Of a stretch of DNA of 64,000 nucleotides, positions 18,525 through 27,066 are shown one piece after another. Origin of the DNA: Kocuria turfanensis (GTDB taxonomy: Bacteria > Actinomycetota > Actinomycetes > Actinomycetales > Micrococcaceae); NCBI RefSeq assembly GCF_001580365.1, contig NZ_CP014480.1:1923008-1987007 (forward strand). Direction: 5' to 3'. Both the position numbers and the translations under genes were made by a program. The stretch's first letter is position 1. Each line of letters starts with the position of its first letter. The notes under the pieces are model-generated. The model saw only the letters and a program-made list of their open reading frames with translations. It had not been told where the DNA came from and made no database searches.

Positions 18525-20306
18525 TCACGCGGGCAGGGGCGGGGTGCGCGGGGGGACGGTGCGGCGGGCACCGGTGGCCTCGAAGGCCGCGGCGAGGCGC
18601 AGCAGGGCGGTGTCGTCCCACGCGCGGCCCGCGAGGGTGAGACCCACGGGCATGCCGGTGTCGGCCATCGTGCCCATCGGCACGGTGACGGTCGGGATGC
18701 CCAGGTGCCGGGGCACGAGGTTGCCGTTGGCCACCCACACGCCGTTGCGCCAGGCCCGGTCTGCGGAGGCCGGGTTCACGTCGGCGTCAGCGGGCCCGAC
18801 GTCCGCGACGGCGGGGAAGACCACGGCATCCAGGCCCAGGTCGTCCATCCACTGCTCCAGATCGACGCGGCGGGTCTCCTCGAGCCCGCGCAGCCCCTCC
18901 GCAAGGTGGGGGATCTGCGTCAGCACGGGCACTCCGTGCTCGCGCACGAACTGCGGGTAGTCGGCGATGTCGTCGTCGAACCCGTCGTAGCGGTCGGGCA
19001 GGGCGCCGGGCGGGTGCGGGAAGATCCGGGAACCGTCCACGTCGGCCAGCCGGTGCAGGGCCGGGTCCCCGTTGGCCTCGAGGAAGTCGTGCCACGCCCA
19101 GGATGAGAGGTCCACGATCTCCCGGTGCAGGTACTCCGCGCTCACCAGTCCGCGGGTGGCGACGGTGGGCGCTCCGGGCCGGTCGCCCTCGTAGTTGCTC
19201 ACCACGGGGAAGTCGACCTCGACCACCGTGGCGCCGGCGGCCTCGAGGTCGCGCCGGGCCGCCTCCCACAGCGCGATCACGGAGGGGCGGGTCTCGATGC
19301 GCCGGCCGGTCGGGCCGCCGATGCCCGGGGAGTCGGCGGTGCCGGCCTCGGGGTCGGCGTTGACGTACATCCGCGGCACGCCCAGGCGCCGTCCTGCCAG
19401 GACGCCGGCGGCCGCGGCGGCGTGGGGCACCGCGAGAGCAGGGTAGGAGGCCGGCCGCACCGCCGAGGCGGCCGGGATGTCGACCCAGGGCTGCACGCGC
19501 CAGAAGTCCCCGCGGGTCTCGGGGTCGTCGGCGACCACCACGTCGAGGACCTCGAGCAGGTCGGCCATGGTGCGGGTGTGCGGGACGGCGACGTCCATGC
19601 TGGGCACCAGCGGCCAGTTGCCGCGCACCGAGATCACTCCGCGCGAGGGGGTGTAGGCGCACAGGGCGTTGTTGGAGGCCGGGGCGCGGCCCGACGACCA
19701 GGTCTCCTCGCCGAGGCCGAACACGGCGAAGCTCGCGGCTGTGGCCGTCCCGGAGCCGTTGGAGGAGCCGGACCCGAAGGCCGCGGTGAGGTAGGCCCCG
19801 TTGTAGGGGCTCTCGGCCCGGCCGTAGACCCCGCGCTGCATGCCGCCGTTGGCCATCGGGGGCATGTTGGTCAGCCCGAGCAGCACCGCGCCCCCGGCGC
19901 GCAGCCGCTCGATCGTGAAGGCGTCGCGCCGGGCCACGAGGTGCTCGAACGCGGGCGAGCCGGCTGCCACGGTGAGGCCGCGGACCTGGTAGCTGTCCTT
20001 GGCGGTGTACGGGATCCCGTCCAGGGGACCGAGCACCTCCCCGCGGGCCCGGCGCGCGTCGGAGGCGCGGGCCTCCTCCAGCGCCGCAGGGTTGTCCACG
20101 ACGACGGCGTTGAGCTCCGGGCCGCCGCGGTCGTAGGCCGCGATGCGGGCGAGGTAGGCGGTGACCAGCTCCTCGCTGGTGGTGCGCCCGGCCTCGAGCG
20201 CCGCGCGCAGCCGCGCGATGCTCGCCTCCACGACGTCGATCGCGCGGCCGGGCCTGCCGTCGATCGTGGTGCCGGGCCTGTTGCTCAGGCTGCCGGAGGT
20301 GCTCAT
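18525..20306 (-). CDS. amidase-signature family hydrolase, possibly N-carbamoylputrescine amidase
   Basis: A 593-residue amidase. The Ser-cisSer-Lys triad can be placed at Lys103 (PYTAKDSY), a Ser near 182 (GSGSSNGSGTATA) and Ser205 (ETWSSGRAPA). The C-terminal LGIPTVTVPMG is typical of the family. The length matches a single-domain amidase with extra loops. The start ATG at 20306 overlaps the agmatine deiminase stop (ATGA). Since that enzyme makes N-carbamoylputrescine and no nitrilase-type AguB is present, this amidase may remove the carbamoyl group. That role is inference; allophanate or another amide is possible. Confidence 0.85.
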   Translation of the reverse strand: MSTSGSLSNRPGTTIDGRPGRAIDVVEASIARLRAALEAGRTTSEELVTAYLARIAAYDRGGPELNAVVVDNPAALEEARASDARRARGEVLGPLDGIPYTAKDSYQVRGLTVAAGSPAFEHLVARRDAFTIERLRAGGAVLLGLTNMPPMANGGMQRGVYGRAESPYNGAYLTAAFGSGSSNGSGTATAASFAVFGLGEETWSSGRAPASNNALCAYTPSRGVISVRGNWPLVPSMDVAVPHTRTMADLLEVLDVVVADDPETRGDFWRVQPWVDIPAASAVRPASYPALAVPHAAAAAGVLAGRRLGVPRMYVNADPEAGTADSPGIGGPTGRRIETRPSVIALWEAARRDLEAAGATVVEVDFPVVSNYEGDRPGAPTVATRGLVSAEYLHREIVDLSSWAWHDFLEANGDPALHRLADVDGSRIFPHPPGALPDRYDGFDDDIADYPQFVREHGVPVLTQIPHLAEGLRGLEETRRVDLEQWMDDLGLDAVVFPAVADVGPADADVNPASADRAWRNGVWVANGNLVPRHLGIPTVTVPMGTMADTGMPVGLTLAGRAWDDTALLRLAAAFEATGARRTVPPRTPPLPA

Positions 20307-21412
20307 CGGGTGCCCTCCCCGTCCGTGGCGGCGCCGCGGGGCGACGGCTGCTGCTGGGTGATGCAGTGGATGCCGCCGCCGAACGCGAAGATGTCGCGGG
20401 CGTCGACCAGCTCGACGGCCCGGCCCGGATAGGCCTCGGCGAGGATCTCCGCGGCGAGGGCGTCGTGCGGGTCGTCGAAGGCGCACAGCACGACCACGCC
20501 GTTGGCGACGTAGTGGTTGATGTAGGAATAGTCCACGAACCCGTCGCCGGCGTCGAGCACGGTGGGCGCGGGGACGTCGACGACGCGCAGCCGGCGCCCG
20601 CGGGCGTCGGTGGCGTCCTCGAGCACCGCACGGATCTGCCGGGACACCTCGAAGTCGGGGTGGGCGGGGTCGTCCTGCCGGTGCACCAGGACGGTCCCCG
20701 GCCCGGCGAAGGCGGCAACGATGTCCACGTGGCCGCGGGTGCCGAACTCGTCGTAGTCGCGGGTGAGCCCGCGGGGCAGCCAGATCGCCCGGGACGTGCC
20801 CAGCCGGGCGTGGATCTCCGCTTCCACCTGCTCCTTCGTGGCGCCGGGGTTGCGGCCGGGGTCCAGCTGCACGGTCTCGGTGAGCAGGACGGTCCCCTCG
20901 CCGTCGACGTGGAACCCGCCGCCCTCGTTGACCAGGGTGCTGGCCCGCACCACGGCCCCGGACCGCTCGGCCACGAAACGGCCCAGGTGCTGGTCGTGGC
21001 CCCAGGCGGCCCACTCCTGGGCGCCCCAGCCGTTGAACACCCAGTCCACGGCGACCACGTCCCCGGCCGCGTCGTGGGCGAAGGTGGGCCCGGAGTCGCG
21101 CAGCCACGCGTCGTCGAGCGGAGCCGTCACGACGTCGATGCCCTCCCCCAGCGCGGCGCGGGCGGCGTCGGCGTCGGCGGGTGCGGCCACCACGGTGACG
21201 GGCTCGTGGCGGACGATCGTGCGGGCCACGGCCGCCCAGGCGCGCCGGGCGCGGTCGAGGGTCTCGCTGCCGGCAGGGCCGAAGGTGTCGTTGGGGGGCG
21301 GGAAGGCCATCCAGGTCCGCTCGTGCGGGGCCCACTCGGGGGGCATCACGGTGACCGCGGGGGTGACCGTCTCGGGGTCGGAACGGCTGTCGGCGCGGGT
21401 GGCAGGGTGCAT
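20303..21412 (-). CDS. aguA: agmatine deiminase (PAD_porph family)
   Basis: A 369-residue guanidino-group deiminase. The N-terminal WAPHERTWMAFP, the DDAWLRDSGPTF and VNEGGGFHVDGEG motifs and the catalytic Cys350 in GGGIHCITQQQP are those of agmatine deiminase, which turns agmatine into N-carbamoylputrescine and ammonia. It overlaps the amidase start and follows an amino-acid/polyamine permease, within the putrescine oxidase operon. That supports agmatine rather than peptidyl-arginine as substrate. Confidence 0.93.
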   Translation of the reverse strand: MHPATRADSRSDPETVTPAVTVMPPEWAPHERTWMAFPPPNDTFGPAGSETLDRARRAWAAVARTIVRHEPVTVVAAPADADAARAALGEGIDVVTAPLDDAWLRDSGPTFAHDAAGDVVAVDWVFNGWGAQEWAAWGHDQHLGRFVAERSGAVVRASTLVNEGGGFHVDGEGTVLLTETVQLDPGRNPGATKEQVEAEIHARLGTSRAIWLPRGLTRDYDEFGTRGHVDIVAAFAGPGTVLVHRQDDPAHPDFEVSRQIRAVLEDATDARGRRLRVVDVPAPTVLDAGDGFVDYSYINHYVANGVVVLCAFDDPHDALAAEILAEAYPGRAVELVDARDIFAFGGGIHCITQQQPSPRGAATDGEGTR

Positions 21413-21527
21413 GGTCTCGGTCTTCCTCGGGTCGTTCGGTGGTCCGGGTCGGGGGCGGATCGGGTCGCAGTCGTGGGGGGCGGACCGACGGCCCCGAGCT
21501 CGCGCCCGGGGCCGTCCGCCGGTCGGC

Positions 21528-23054
21528 TCAGTCGAGGACGGGCAGCTCGGTGGTCTCGAAGCGCTCCCGGAAGAAGGCGGGGTTGCGCCGGTACTGGACG
21601 AGCATGACGACGATGCCGAGCAGGAGCATGCCCACCCCGAGGATGAACACCAGGCCGACCCCGCCGATCGAGGACCCCGAACCGTACTCCGGGTCCATGG
21701 AGTCGTAGGACGTCTGGACGAAGAAGACCAGCAGCAGGATCCCGCCGAGAAGCGGGGCCAGGAACTTGGTCAGGAACGCCTTCGAGGTGCGGAAGGCCTC
21801 GCGGCGGAAGTACCACACGCAGGCCAGGGCGGTGACCCCGTAGTAGAAGCACACCATCATCCCCAGGGTGGTGATGGTGTCCCACAGGACGTTCTCGGAG
21901 ACCACGCGCATGACGGCGTAGAACACCGAGGCGATGACGGCCGCCGCGATCGTGGCGTAGCCCGGGGACTGGAAGCGGGAGGTGATCCGGGCGTACTTCG
22001 CCGGGAGCGCGCCGTAGTGGCCCATGGCGAGCATGGTGCGCGCCGGGGAGATCATCGTGGACTGCAGCGACGCCGCCGAGGAGGACAGCACGGCGAGGGA
22101 CATCAGGATCGCGAACGGCCCCATGACCGGCCCGGCGAGCGCCGCGAAGACGTTCTCCTGGATGTCCTCGTTGCCCAGGCCGAGCTCGGCGGACCCCACC
22201 CCCGAGTAGGACAGCACGGCGAGCGAGACGGCCATGTAGAGGGCGACGATGACGAGGATGGTCGCGATGGCCGAGCGGCCGGGCCCGGTGGTGGAGTCCT
22301 TGCTCTCCTCGTTGAGGGTGAGCACCACGTCCCAGCCCCAGTAGATGAACACGGACAGGGACACCCCCGCGGCGAACGCGGAGAAGGTCTCCACACCGAA
22401 CGGGTTGAACCACTCGGCGCGCACGACGAGGCCCTCGAAGGCCGTGCCGCCGGCGACGTGGCCGAAGGCCGCGGCGGCGAACCACAGCAGGACGAGCAGC
22501 TGGAAGACGACCAGGACGTACTGCACCACCTTGGTGGCTTCCATGCCGCGGTAGGAGATCCAGGCCGCGGCCGCCACGAACGCCAGGCAGGTGGCCACGT
22601 TGACGGGCACGTTGCGGGTGAGCTCCGCGATGGCGTCGTTGCCGGTGATCTGGGCGAGGGCCAGGTAGAAGAAGTCCACGGCGATGCCGGCCAGGTTGGA
22701 CAGCACGAGGATGGTCGCGGCGAGGAGGCCCCAGCTGCCCATCCACCCCACCCAGGGGCCGAAGGCCTTCGACACCCAGGTGAAGGTGGTGCCGGAGTCG
22801 GGCATGGCCCGGTTGAGCTGCCGGTATCCGACGGCCACGAGGAGCATGGGCACGAAGCCGACCAGCAGGATCGCCGGGAGATGGGTCCCCACCGCGGCGG
22901 CGGTGGGCCCGAGGGCGCCGGAGAGGGTGTAGGCGGGCGCGATGGTGGACACGCCGATGACCACGGAGCCGAGGAGGCCCACGGAGCCCTTGCTGAGCCC
23001 CTTCTCGTGGCGGGTGCTGCGCTCGTGGGCGAGCGGTGCGGTGCCGGTGCTCAT
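21528..23054 (-). CDS. APC-family permease, probable putrescine/polyamine importer
   Basis: A 508-residue twelve-helix amino acid-polyamine-organocation permease. Family motifs near the start include GLLGSVVIGVSTIAPAYTLSGALG and DSGTTFTWVSKAFGPWVGWMGSW; a further stretch VFIYWGWDVVLTLNEESKD lies in mid-protein. The start ATG at 23054 overlaps the usp stop as ATGA, so it is translationally tied to the putrescine oxidase operon. The neighbours suggest putrescine or agmatine uptake; the sequence alone does not fix the substrate. Confidence 0.9.
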   Translation of the reverse strand: MSTGTAPLAHERSTRHEKGLSKGSVGLLGSVVIGVSTIAPAYTLSGALGPTAAAVGTHLPAILLVGFVPMLLVAVGYRQLNRAMPDSGTTFTWVSKAFGPWVGWMGSWGLLAATILVLSNLAGIAVDFFYLALAQITGNDAIAELTRNVPVNVATCLAFVAAAAWISYRGMEATKVVQYVLVVFQLLVLLWFAAAAFGHVAGGTAFEGLVVRAEWFNPFGVETFSAFAAGVSLSVFIYWGWDVVLTLNEESKDSTTGPGRSAIATILVIVALYMAVSLAVLSYSGVGSAELGLGNEDIQENVFAALAGPVMGPFAILMSLAVLSSSAASLQSTMISPARTMLAMGHYGALPAKYARITSRFQSPGYATIAAAVIASVFYAVMRVVSENVLWDTITTLGMMVCFYYGVTALACVWYFRREAFRTSKAFLTKFLAPLLGGILLLVFFVQTSYDSMDPEYGSGSSIGGVGLVFILGVGMLLLGIVVMLVQYRRNPAFFRERFETTELPVLD

Positions 23055-23947
23055 GACGCGGCCTCCTTCTCGGTCTGGTCCGGAGCATCCTCCGGGAGGG
23101 GCCGGGGCACGACGACCATCGGCACCGGGATGTGCTTGAGCAGCCGGGCTGCGGTGGTGCCCAGGAAGGTCTGCCGCCCCTGGGCCAGGCGGGAGGAGCC
23201 GATGAGCAGGATCCCGCCCGGGGCCCAGTCGACGTCCTGGGCGGCCTTCTTGAGGGTCCGCCCGGAGGCGACCCGCACGGTCACGGGCCGGGTGCGGCGG
23301 GCCTCGGCCGCCGCGGCCTCCAGGTGCTCCTCGACGCGGCGGCGGGCCTGCTCGGTGGCGTCCGGGTCCGCGGCCTCTCCCTCGAGGAAGGAGAGCAGCT
23401 CCAGCTCCAGGCCGGAGCGCTCGACGGCCTCGACCGCCTCCCGGATGACCTGGTGCGCACCGGGGCGGGTGCCCACGGCGGCGTAGAGCCGGGTGATCGG
23501 CTCGTCCCCGGGATACCGGCGCGGGGCGAGGGCCACCGGGACCGGGGAGCTGTGCAGCAGCGAGTTCACCACGGAACCCAGGGTCAGGCGCCCGCCGCCC
23601 GTGCCGGCGCCGACCACGATCATCGCGGCCCCGAACTCGGTGGCGGCCTCGACCAGTCCGGCCGGCACGGACCGGGCCTCGCGCACGTGGGTGCGGGCCG
23701 TGACCTCCTCGGGCACCAGCGCGGCGGCCTCGCGCAGCCACTGGTGGGCCTGCCGGTGGAGCACCGGCGAGATGTCGCCCACCGGCGGGTAGACCTGCTG
23801 GTACGGGTCGTCCGTGCGCAGCACGAGGACGATCTCCAGCTCGGCGCCCACGTCGCGGGCGAGCGCGGCGCCCAGCCGCACGGCGTCGCGGCTGCGGCGG
23901 TCGCCGCTGCAGCCGATGACGTAGCGCGGCACCCCGGCGGTGGTCAT
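23051..23947 (-). CDS. tandem-domain universal stress protein in the polyamine operon
   Basis: A 298-residue UspA-like protein with two domains. The first has VVGAGTGGGRLTLGSVVNSLL and the second LIGSSRLAQGRQTFLGTTAARLLKHIPVPMVVVP. The ATP-binding glycine pattern is weaker than in the Usp pair at 11433-13339. It overlaps both the oxidase and the permease genes by ATGA, so it belongs to the operon. Usp genes coupled to permeases are known; a role in controlling the transporter is plausible but inferred. Confidence 0.85.
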   Translation of the reverse strand: MTTAGVPRYVIGCSGDRRSRDAVRLGAALARDVGAELEIVLVLRTDDPYQQVYPPVGDISPVLHRQAHQWLREAAALVPEEVTARTHVREARSVPAGLVEAATEFGAAMIVVGAGTGGGRLTLGSVVNSLLHSSPVPVALAPRRYPGDEPITRLYAAVGTRPGAHQVIREAVEAVERSGLELELLSFLEGEAADPDATEQARRRVEEHLEAAAAEARRTRPVTVRVASGRTLKKAAQDVDWAPGGILLIGSSRLAQGRQTFLGTTAARLLKHIPVPMVVVPRPLPEDAPDQTEKEAAS

Positions 23948-25380
23948 CGCCCCGCTCCCGTCAGCGCGCCGGCGCGGAGGATCCCGTCCGCCGCGGCGCG
24001 GCCCTGGCGCAGGGCCCCGTCGACGTGCTGGTAGCCCTCGGCGGCGAGGTCGGAGCAGGCCCAGCGGATCGGGCCCACCGGGGTGGCCTGGTGCGCGCCG
24101 TAGCGGTGCAGCCCGCCGAGGTCGTAGCTGGCGGCGTAGGCGCCGCGGGTCCACTCCTCGGAGCCGAAGTCGGACTCGTAGTAGACCACCGGCTCCAGCG
24201 CCTCCTCGCCGAGGTAGCGGGCGAGGGACTCGAGGATCAGCCGGCGGCGCTCCTCGGCGGGCAGGGCGAGGACCGCGTCGGCCTTCTCGTCGGAGACGAA
24301 GCCCACCAGGGTGCCCCGCGGGTCCTCGTGGTTGGTGTTGTCGTAGACCTCCTGGCACAGCTCGTGGGCGCCGAAGCCGGTGCCGGAGAGGCCCTGGGCC
24401 CGCCAGAACGGCGTCTCGTACACCGCGTGCACCTTGATCACCAGGCCCAGGGACTGGTGCTGGTGCATCTGGTGCTGCAGCCGCGGCAGGGGCGGCTCGA
24501 AGGAGATCCGGGAGTAGAGGTTCGGCGGGACGGCCACGACCACGTCGCGGGCGACCACGGTGAGCCGGTCGGACCAGACGGTCACGGGGGTCCCGGGCAC
24601 GTGCTCGGCGTAGGTCTGCCCCTCGCCGGCCCAGCGGATGGTCCGCACCGGGGTGTTCAGGAACACGACGTCCTCCCCGAGCTCGGCGGCCATGGTCTCG
24701 GAGACGGACTGCATGCCGCCGACCACGCGGCGGTCCAGGATGAAGTCCTCGTCCACGAGGTGGGAGAAGGACCCGGCGGAGGCGGCCATCAGCACGGCCT
24801 GCAGCGCGGAGAACGCGTGCGCCGGCTTGGTGAGCATCCCGCCGGCCACGAAGATGCCGATGTTGTCGCAGGCGGCCTCGTCCGAGGACTGCTGCCGCAG
24901 CCAGGAGGAGAAGGAGATCGTGTCCAGCTCCCGGGCCAGCGGGTGCGCCCACGGCTGCGCCACGCCGATCTGCTCGACCAGCCCGTCGAGGATCCCGACG
25001 AGCCGCTCCATCTCGGCGATCGTGGACTCCCCGGCGGGGAACATCGACCCGGTGTAGGTGTGGCGGGCGCCGTCGGGGGCGAGATAGACGGACTCGCCCT
25101 CGCGGTAGCGCTGGTAGGTGCCCAGGCCGAGCTCGTCGACGAGGGCGAGCAGCTCGGTCTGGTCCGGGGAGATCCACTGCCCGCCGAGCTCGAGGAAGGC
25201 GCCCTCGACGGTCTGCGACCAGGTGCGCCCGCCCACGCGGTCGCGGGCCTCCAGGACGGCCACGGTGCGCCCGGCGGCCACGAGCGCGCGGGCGGCCATC
25301 AGCCCCGCGGGACCGGCTCCCACGACGACGACGTCGCGCTCGATCGCGGTCTCGCTGCCCAGGGTGCGTTGATCGGTCAC
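23944..25380 (-). CDS. puo: putrescine oxidase (flavin monoamine oxidase family)
   Basis: A 478-residue FAD amine oxidase. The dinucleotide site VVVVGAGPAGLMAARAL is near residues 17-33, followed by LEARDRVGGRTW and GGQWISPDQ; the C-terminal GYQHVDGALRQGRAAADGIL closes the FAD site. Overall it strongly resembles Kocuria/Rhodococcus putrescine oxidase, which converts putrescine to 4-aminobutanal, ammonia and H2O2. The GTG at 25380 has AAGGAG six bases upstream; longer starts would run into the operator at 25397-25420. It heads an operon puo-usp-permease-aguA-amidase. Confidence 0.93.
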   Translation of the reverse strand: MTDQRTLGSETAIERDVVVVGAGPAGLMAARALVAAGRTVAVLEARDRVGGRTWSQTVEGAFLELGGQWISPDQTELLALVDELGLGTYQRYREGESVYLAPDGARHTYTGSMFPAGESTIAEMERLVGILDGLVEQIGVAQPWAHPLARELDTISFSSWLRQQSSDEAACDNIGIFVAGGMLTKPAHAFSALQAVLMAASAGSFSHLVDEDFILDRRVVGGMQSVSETMAAELGEDVVFLNTPVRTIRWAGEGQTYAEHVPGTPVTVWSDRLTVVARDVVVAVPPNLYSRISFEPPLPRLQHQMHQHQSLGLVIKVHAVYETPFWRAQGLSGTGFGAHELCQEVYDNTNHEDPRGTLVGFVSDEKADAVLALPAEERRRLILESLARYLGEEALEPVVYYESDFGSEEWTRGAYAASYDLGGLHRYGAHQATPVGPIRWACSDLAAEGYQHVDGALRQGRAAADGILRAGALTGAGR

Positions 25381-25396
25381 GGTGTTCTCCTTCACA

Positions 25397-25420
25397 CTAA
25401 AATGAACTTGATTCATTAAG
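25397..25420. promoter_or_regulatory. operator upstream of puo (TetR-type inverted repeat)
   Basis: A 24-bp site with half-sites CTAAAATGAA (25397-25406) and TTCATTAAG (25412-25420), 17 bp before the puo start. The same palindrome, consensus CTAAATGA-N8-TCATTTAG, recurs at 28543-28566 before the aldehyde dehydrogenase. The local TetR gene at 26387 is the obvious binder. Confidence 0.75.
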
Positions 25421-25493
25421 CGGGAGCGCACCGGGACCCGTCAAGAGCCGCAACAAGAAATTCACACAGCGGGTCCGCCCCGCTGCGGGAACG

Positions 25494-26225
25494 CTACTTC
25501 TTGGTCCGCCGGCTCCCGGCGTGCCAGTCCTCCTCGGCCCCGGGGCGGTCCGGGGCGGCTCCGAGTCCCCGCAGCTGCGGCTGCTCCCGGAGGCTGCGCT
25601 TGAGCTCGGCGAAGCCGGGGAAGCGGGCGAGCGCCACCACGTGGTCCCACAGCTCGAGGGCCTCGTCCTCCCCCGGGAGCCGGCTGATGACCGGGCCGAA
25701 GAAGGCCACGCCCTCCGGGGGGCCGAAGTGGATGATCGGCGTGCCCACGTCCCGGCCCGTCAGGGTCAGCGCCTCCTCGGTCTCGGCCCGGACCACCGCG
25801 TCCAGGGACTCGTCGTCGAGGGCGGCGGCCAGTGCGGCCGGGAGCCCGGCGGCCTCCAGGACCGGCTCGAGGAAGGCCGGTGTGGCGCGGCGGTCCTTCC
25901 CGGGCGTCCCGGGGTCGGGCACCGGGTCGGCGTCGAAGGTGTGCGCCCCGAGGGCCTCGTACAGCCGCCCCACGGCCTCGCGGCCGTGCTCGGCGCGGGT
26001 GCGGGCGGCCACCCGCAGCAGGTGCAGGCCGGCCGTGTGGCCGGCCTCGTACTCGGGCGGGAACCACGCGTCGTAGTCCACGTGCTCGTTGAGCAGGCGC
26101 AGGGAGATGAACCGCCAGTCCACCCGGTGGTCCCTCCGGGCTGCGACCGTGCGGACCCACTTGCTGGTCAGCCAGGCGAACGGGCAGGTGGGGTCGAAGT
26201 AGAAGTGCAGGTCGGCGTCCGTCAT
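25494..26225 (-). CDS. DsbA-fold thioredoxin-like protein (Rv2466c/mycothiol nitroreductase type)
   Basis: A 243-residue DsbA-like protein beginning LHFYFDPTCPFAWLTSKWV, the opening of the mycothiol-dependent oxidoreductase family of M. tuberculosis Rv2466c. Here the active site reads CPFA, so only the N-terminal Cys is kept. That suggests a glutaredoxin-like, mycothiol-dependent mechanism. TPAFLEPVLEAAGLP and VGTPIIHFG (cis-Pro loop) complete the fold. The ATG at 26225 begins 7 nt after TAGCGT (26238-26233) with no ribosome site, so it is probably leaderless. Confidence 0.82.
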   Translation of the reverse strand: MTDADLHFYFDPTCPFAWLTSKWVRTVAARRDHRVDWRFISLRLLNEHVDYDAWFPPEYEAGHTAGLHLLRVAARTRAEHGREAVGRLYEALGAHTFDADPVPDPGTPGKDRRATPAFLEPVLEAAGLPAALAAALDDESLDAVVRAETEEALTLTGRDVGTPIIHFGPPEGVAFFGPVISRLPGEDEALELWDHVVALARFPGFAELKRSLREQPQLRGLGAAPDRPGAEEDWHAGSRRTKK

Positions 26226-26265
26226 CGTCCACACGCTAGGACCGCCCCGGGCGGCGGTCAAGGAT

Positions 26266-26293
26266 CCGGGCGGCCGCGGACACGGCCGCCCGG
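26266..26293. other. hairpin in the DsbA-like/TetR divergent region
   Basis: Perfect 11-bp GC arms (26266-26276 and 26283-26293) with a 6-nt loop lie upstream of a TAGACT -10-like box (26303-26308) for the TetR gene. It could be an operator, a terminator-like element or chance in GC-rich DNA. Confidence 0.4.
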
Positions 26294-26386
26294 CCGCCGA
26301 CCTAGACTCGACCTGACCGCCCGCCCCCGGCGGCCGCCCCCGGCGGCACCGGGACCCGCAGCACCGACTCCAGGAGGACACCGCCC

Positions 26387-27052
26387 ATGGCTCCCGCCCG
26401 AACCCCTCCTCGGCGCCGCGGGCGCCCGAGCCAGCCGGTGCTCTCCGAGGAGCGGATCACCAGCGCCGCCATCAAGATCGTGGCCACCCGGGGCTACCAG
26501 CACCTCACCATGACGGAGCTCGCCCGCGAGCTGAAGGTCTCCACCTCGGCGCTGTACAACCACACGTCCTCGAAGCGCGACGTGCTGATCCGCGTCCAGG
26601 ACCGGATCAACCAGGGCATCGACCGCTCCGGCTTCGGCAGCCTCCCGTGGGACGGGGCCCTCGAGCGCTGGGCACGGTCCTACCGGGACTGCTACGCCCA
26701 GCACACGGCGATGATCCCGATCATGGCCGTGCTGCCGGTGGCGGACTCCCCGCACACCCTGGAGATGTACGAGGCCGTGGCCCGGGGGCTCGCGGACGCC
26801 GGCTGGGCGCGCGGCGACATCGCCGACGTGATCGTCTCGGTCGAGTCCCTGGTCTTCGGCGCCGCCTACGACGCCACCGCGCCGGCCGACATCTTCGACC
26901 CCGGGGAGCGCTCGGACCTGGCCCCGGTGTTCGCCGACGCCGTGCGGGCCCGCCCCGCGGACGCGGCGGCGGCGGCCGACGAGGCGTTCGACGTGGCCCT
27001 GCGCGCCATGCTGGACGGCCTGCGCCTGCGCCTGGCGGCCGGGCGGGACTGA
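26387..27052 (+). CDS. TetR-family regulator, probable repressor of the polyamine genes
   Basis: A 221-residue TetR regulator. The N-terminal HTH spans roughly residues 20-65 (ITSAAIKIVATRGYQHLTMTELARELKVSTSALYNHTSSKRDVLIR in parts). The helical C-terminal domain would bind the inducer. CAGGAGG precedes the ATG. The gene sits between puo and the aldehyde dehydrogenase, both of which carry the same 24-bp palindrome in their promoters. It has no copy in its own promoter that I can see. Target and ligand (perhaps putrescine or an aminoaldehyde) are inferred from position. Confidence 0.88.
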   Translation: MAPARTPPRRRGRPSQPVLSEERITSAAIKIVATRGYQHLTMTELARELKVSTSALYNHTSSKRDVLIRVQDRINQGIDRSGFGSLPWDGALERWARSYRDCYAQHTAMIPIMAVLPVADSPHTLEMYEAVARGLADAGWARGDIADVIVSVESLVFGAAYDATAPADIFDPGERSDLAPVFADAVRARPADAAAAADEAFDVALRAMLDGLRLRLAAGRD

Positions 27053-27066
27053 CCCGCCCGGCCCGC

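Noticed and set aside
15832..18738. 968-codon minus-strand frame over the M13 peptidase
   Set aside because: No motif and a shadow-type composition; the zinc peptidase on the plus strand is complete.
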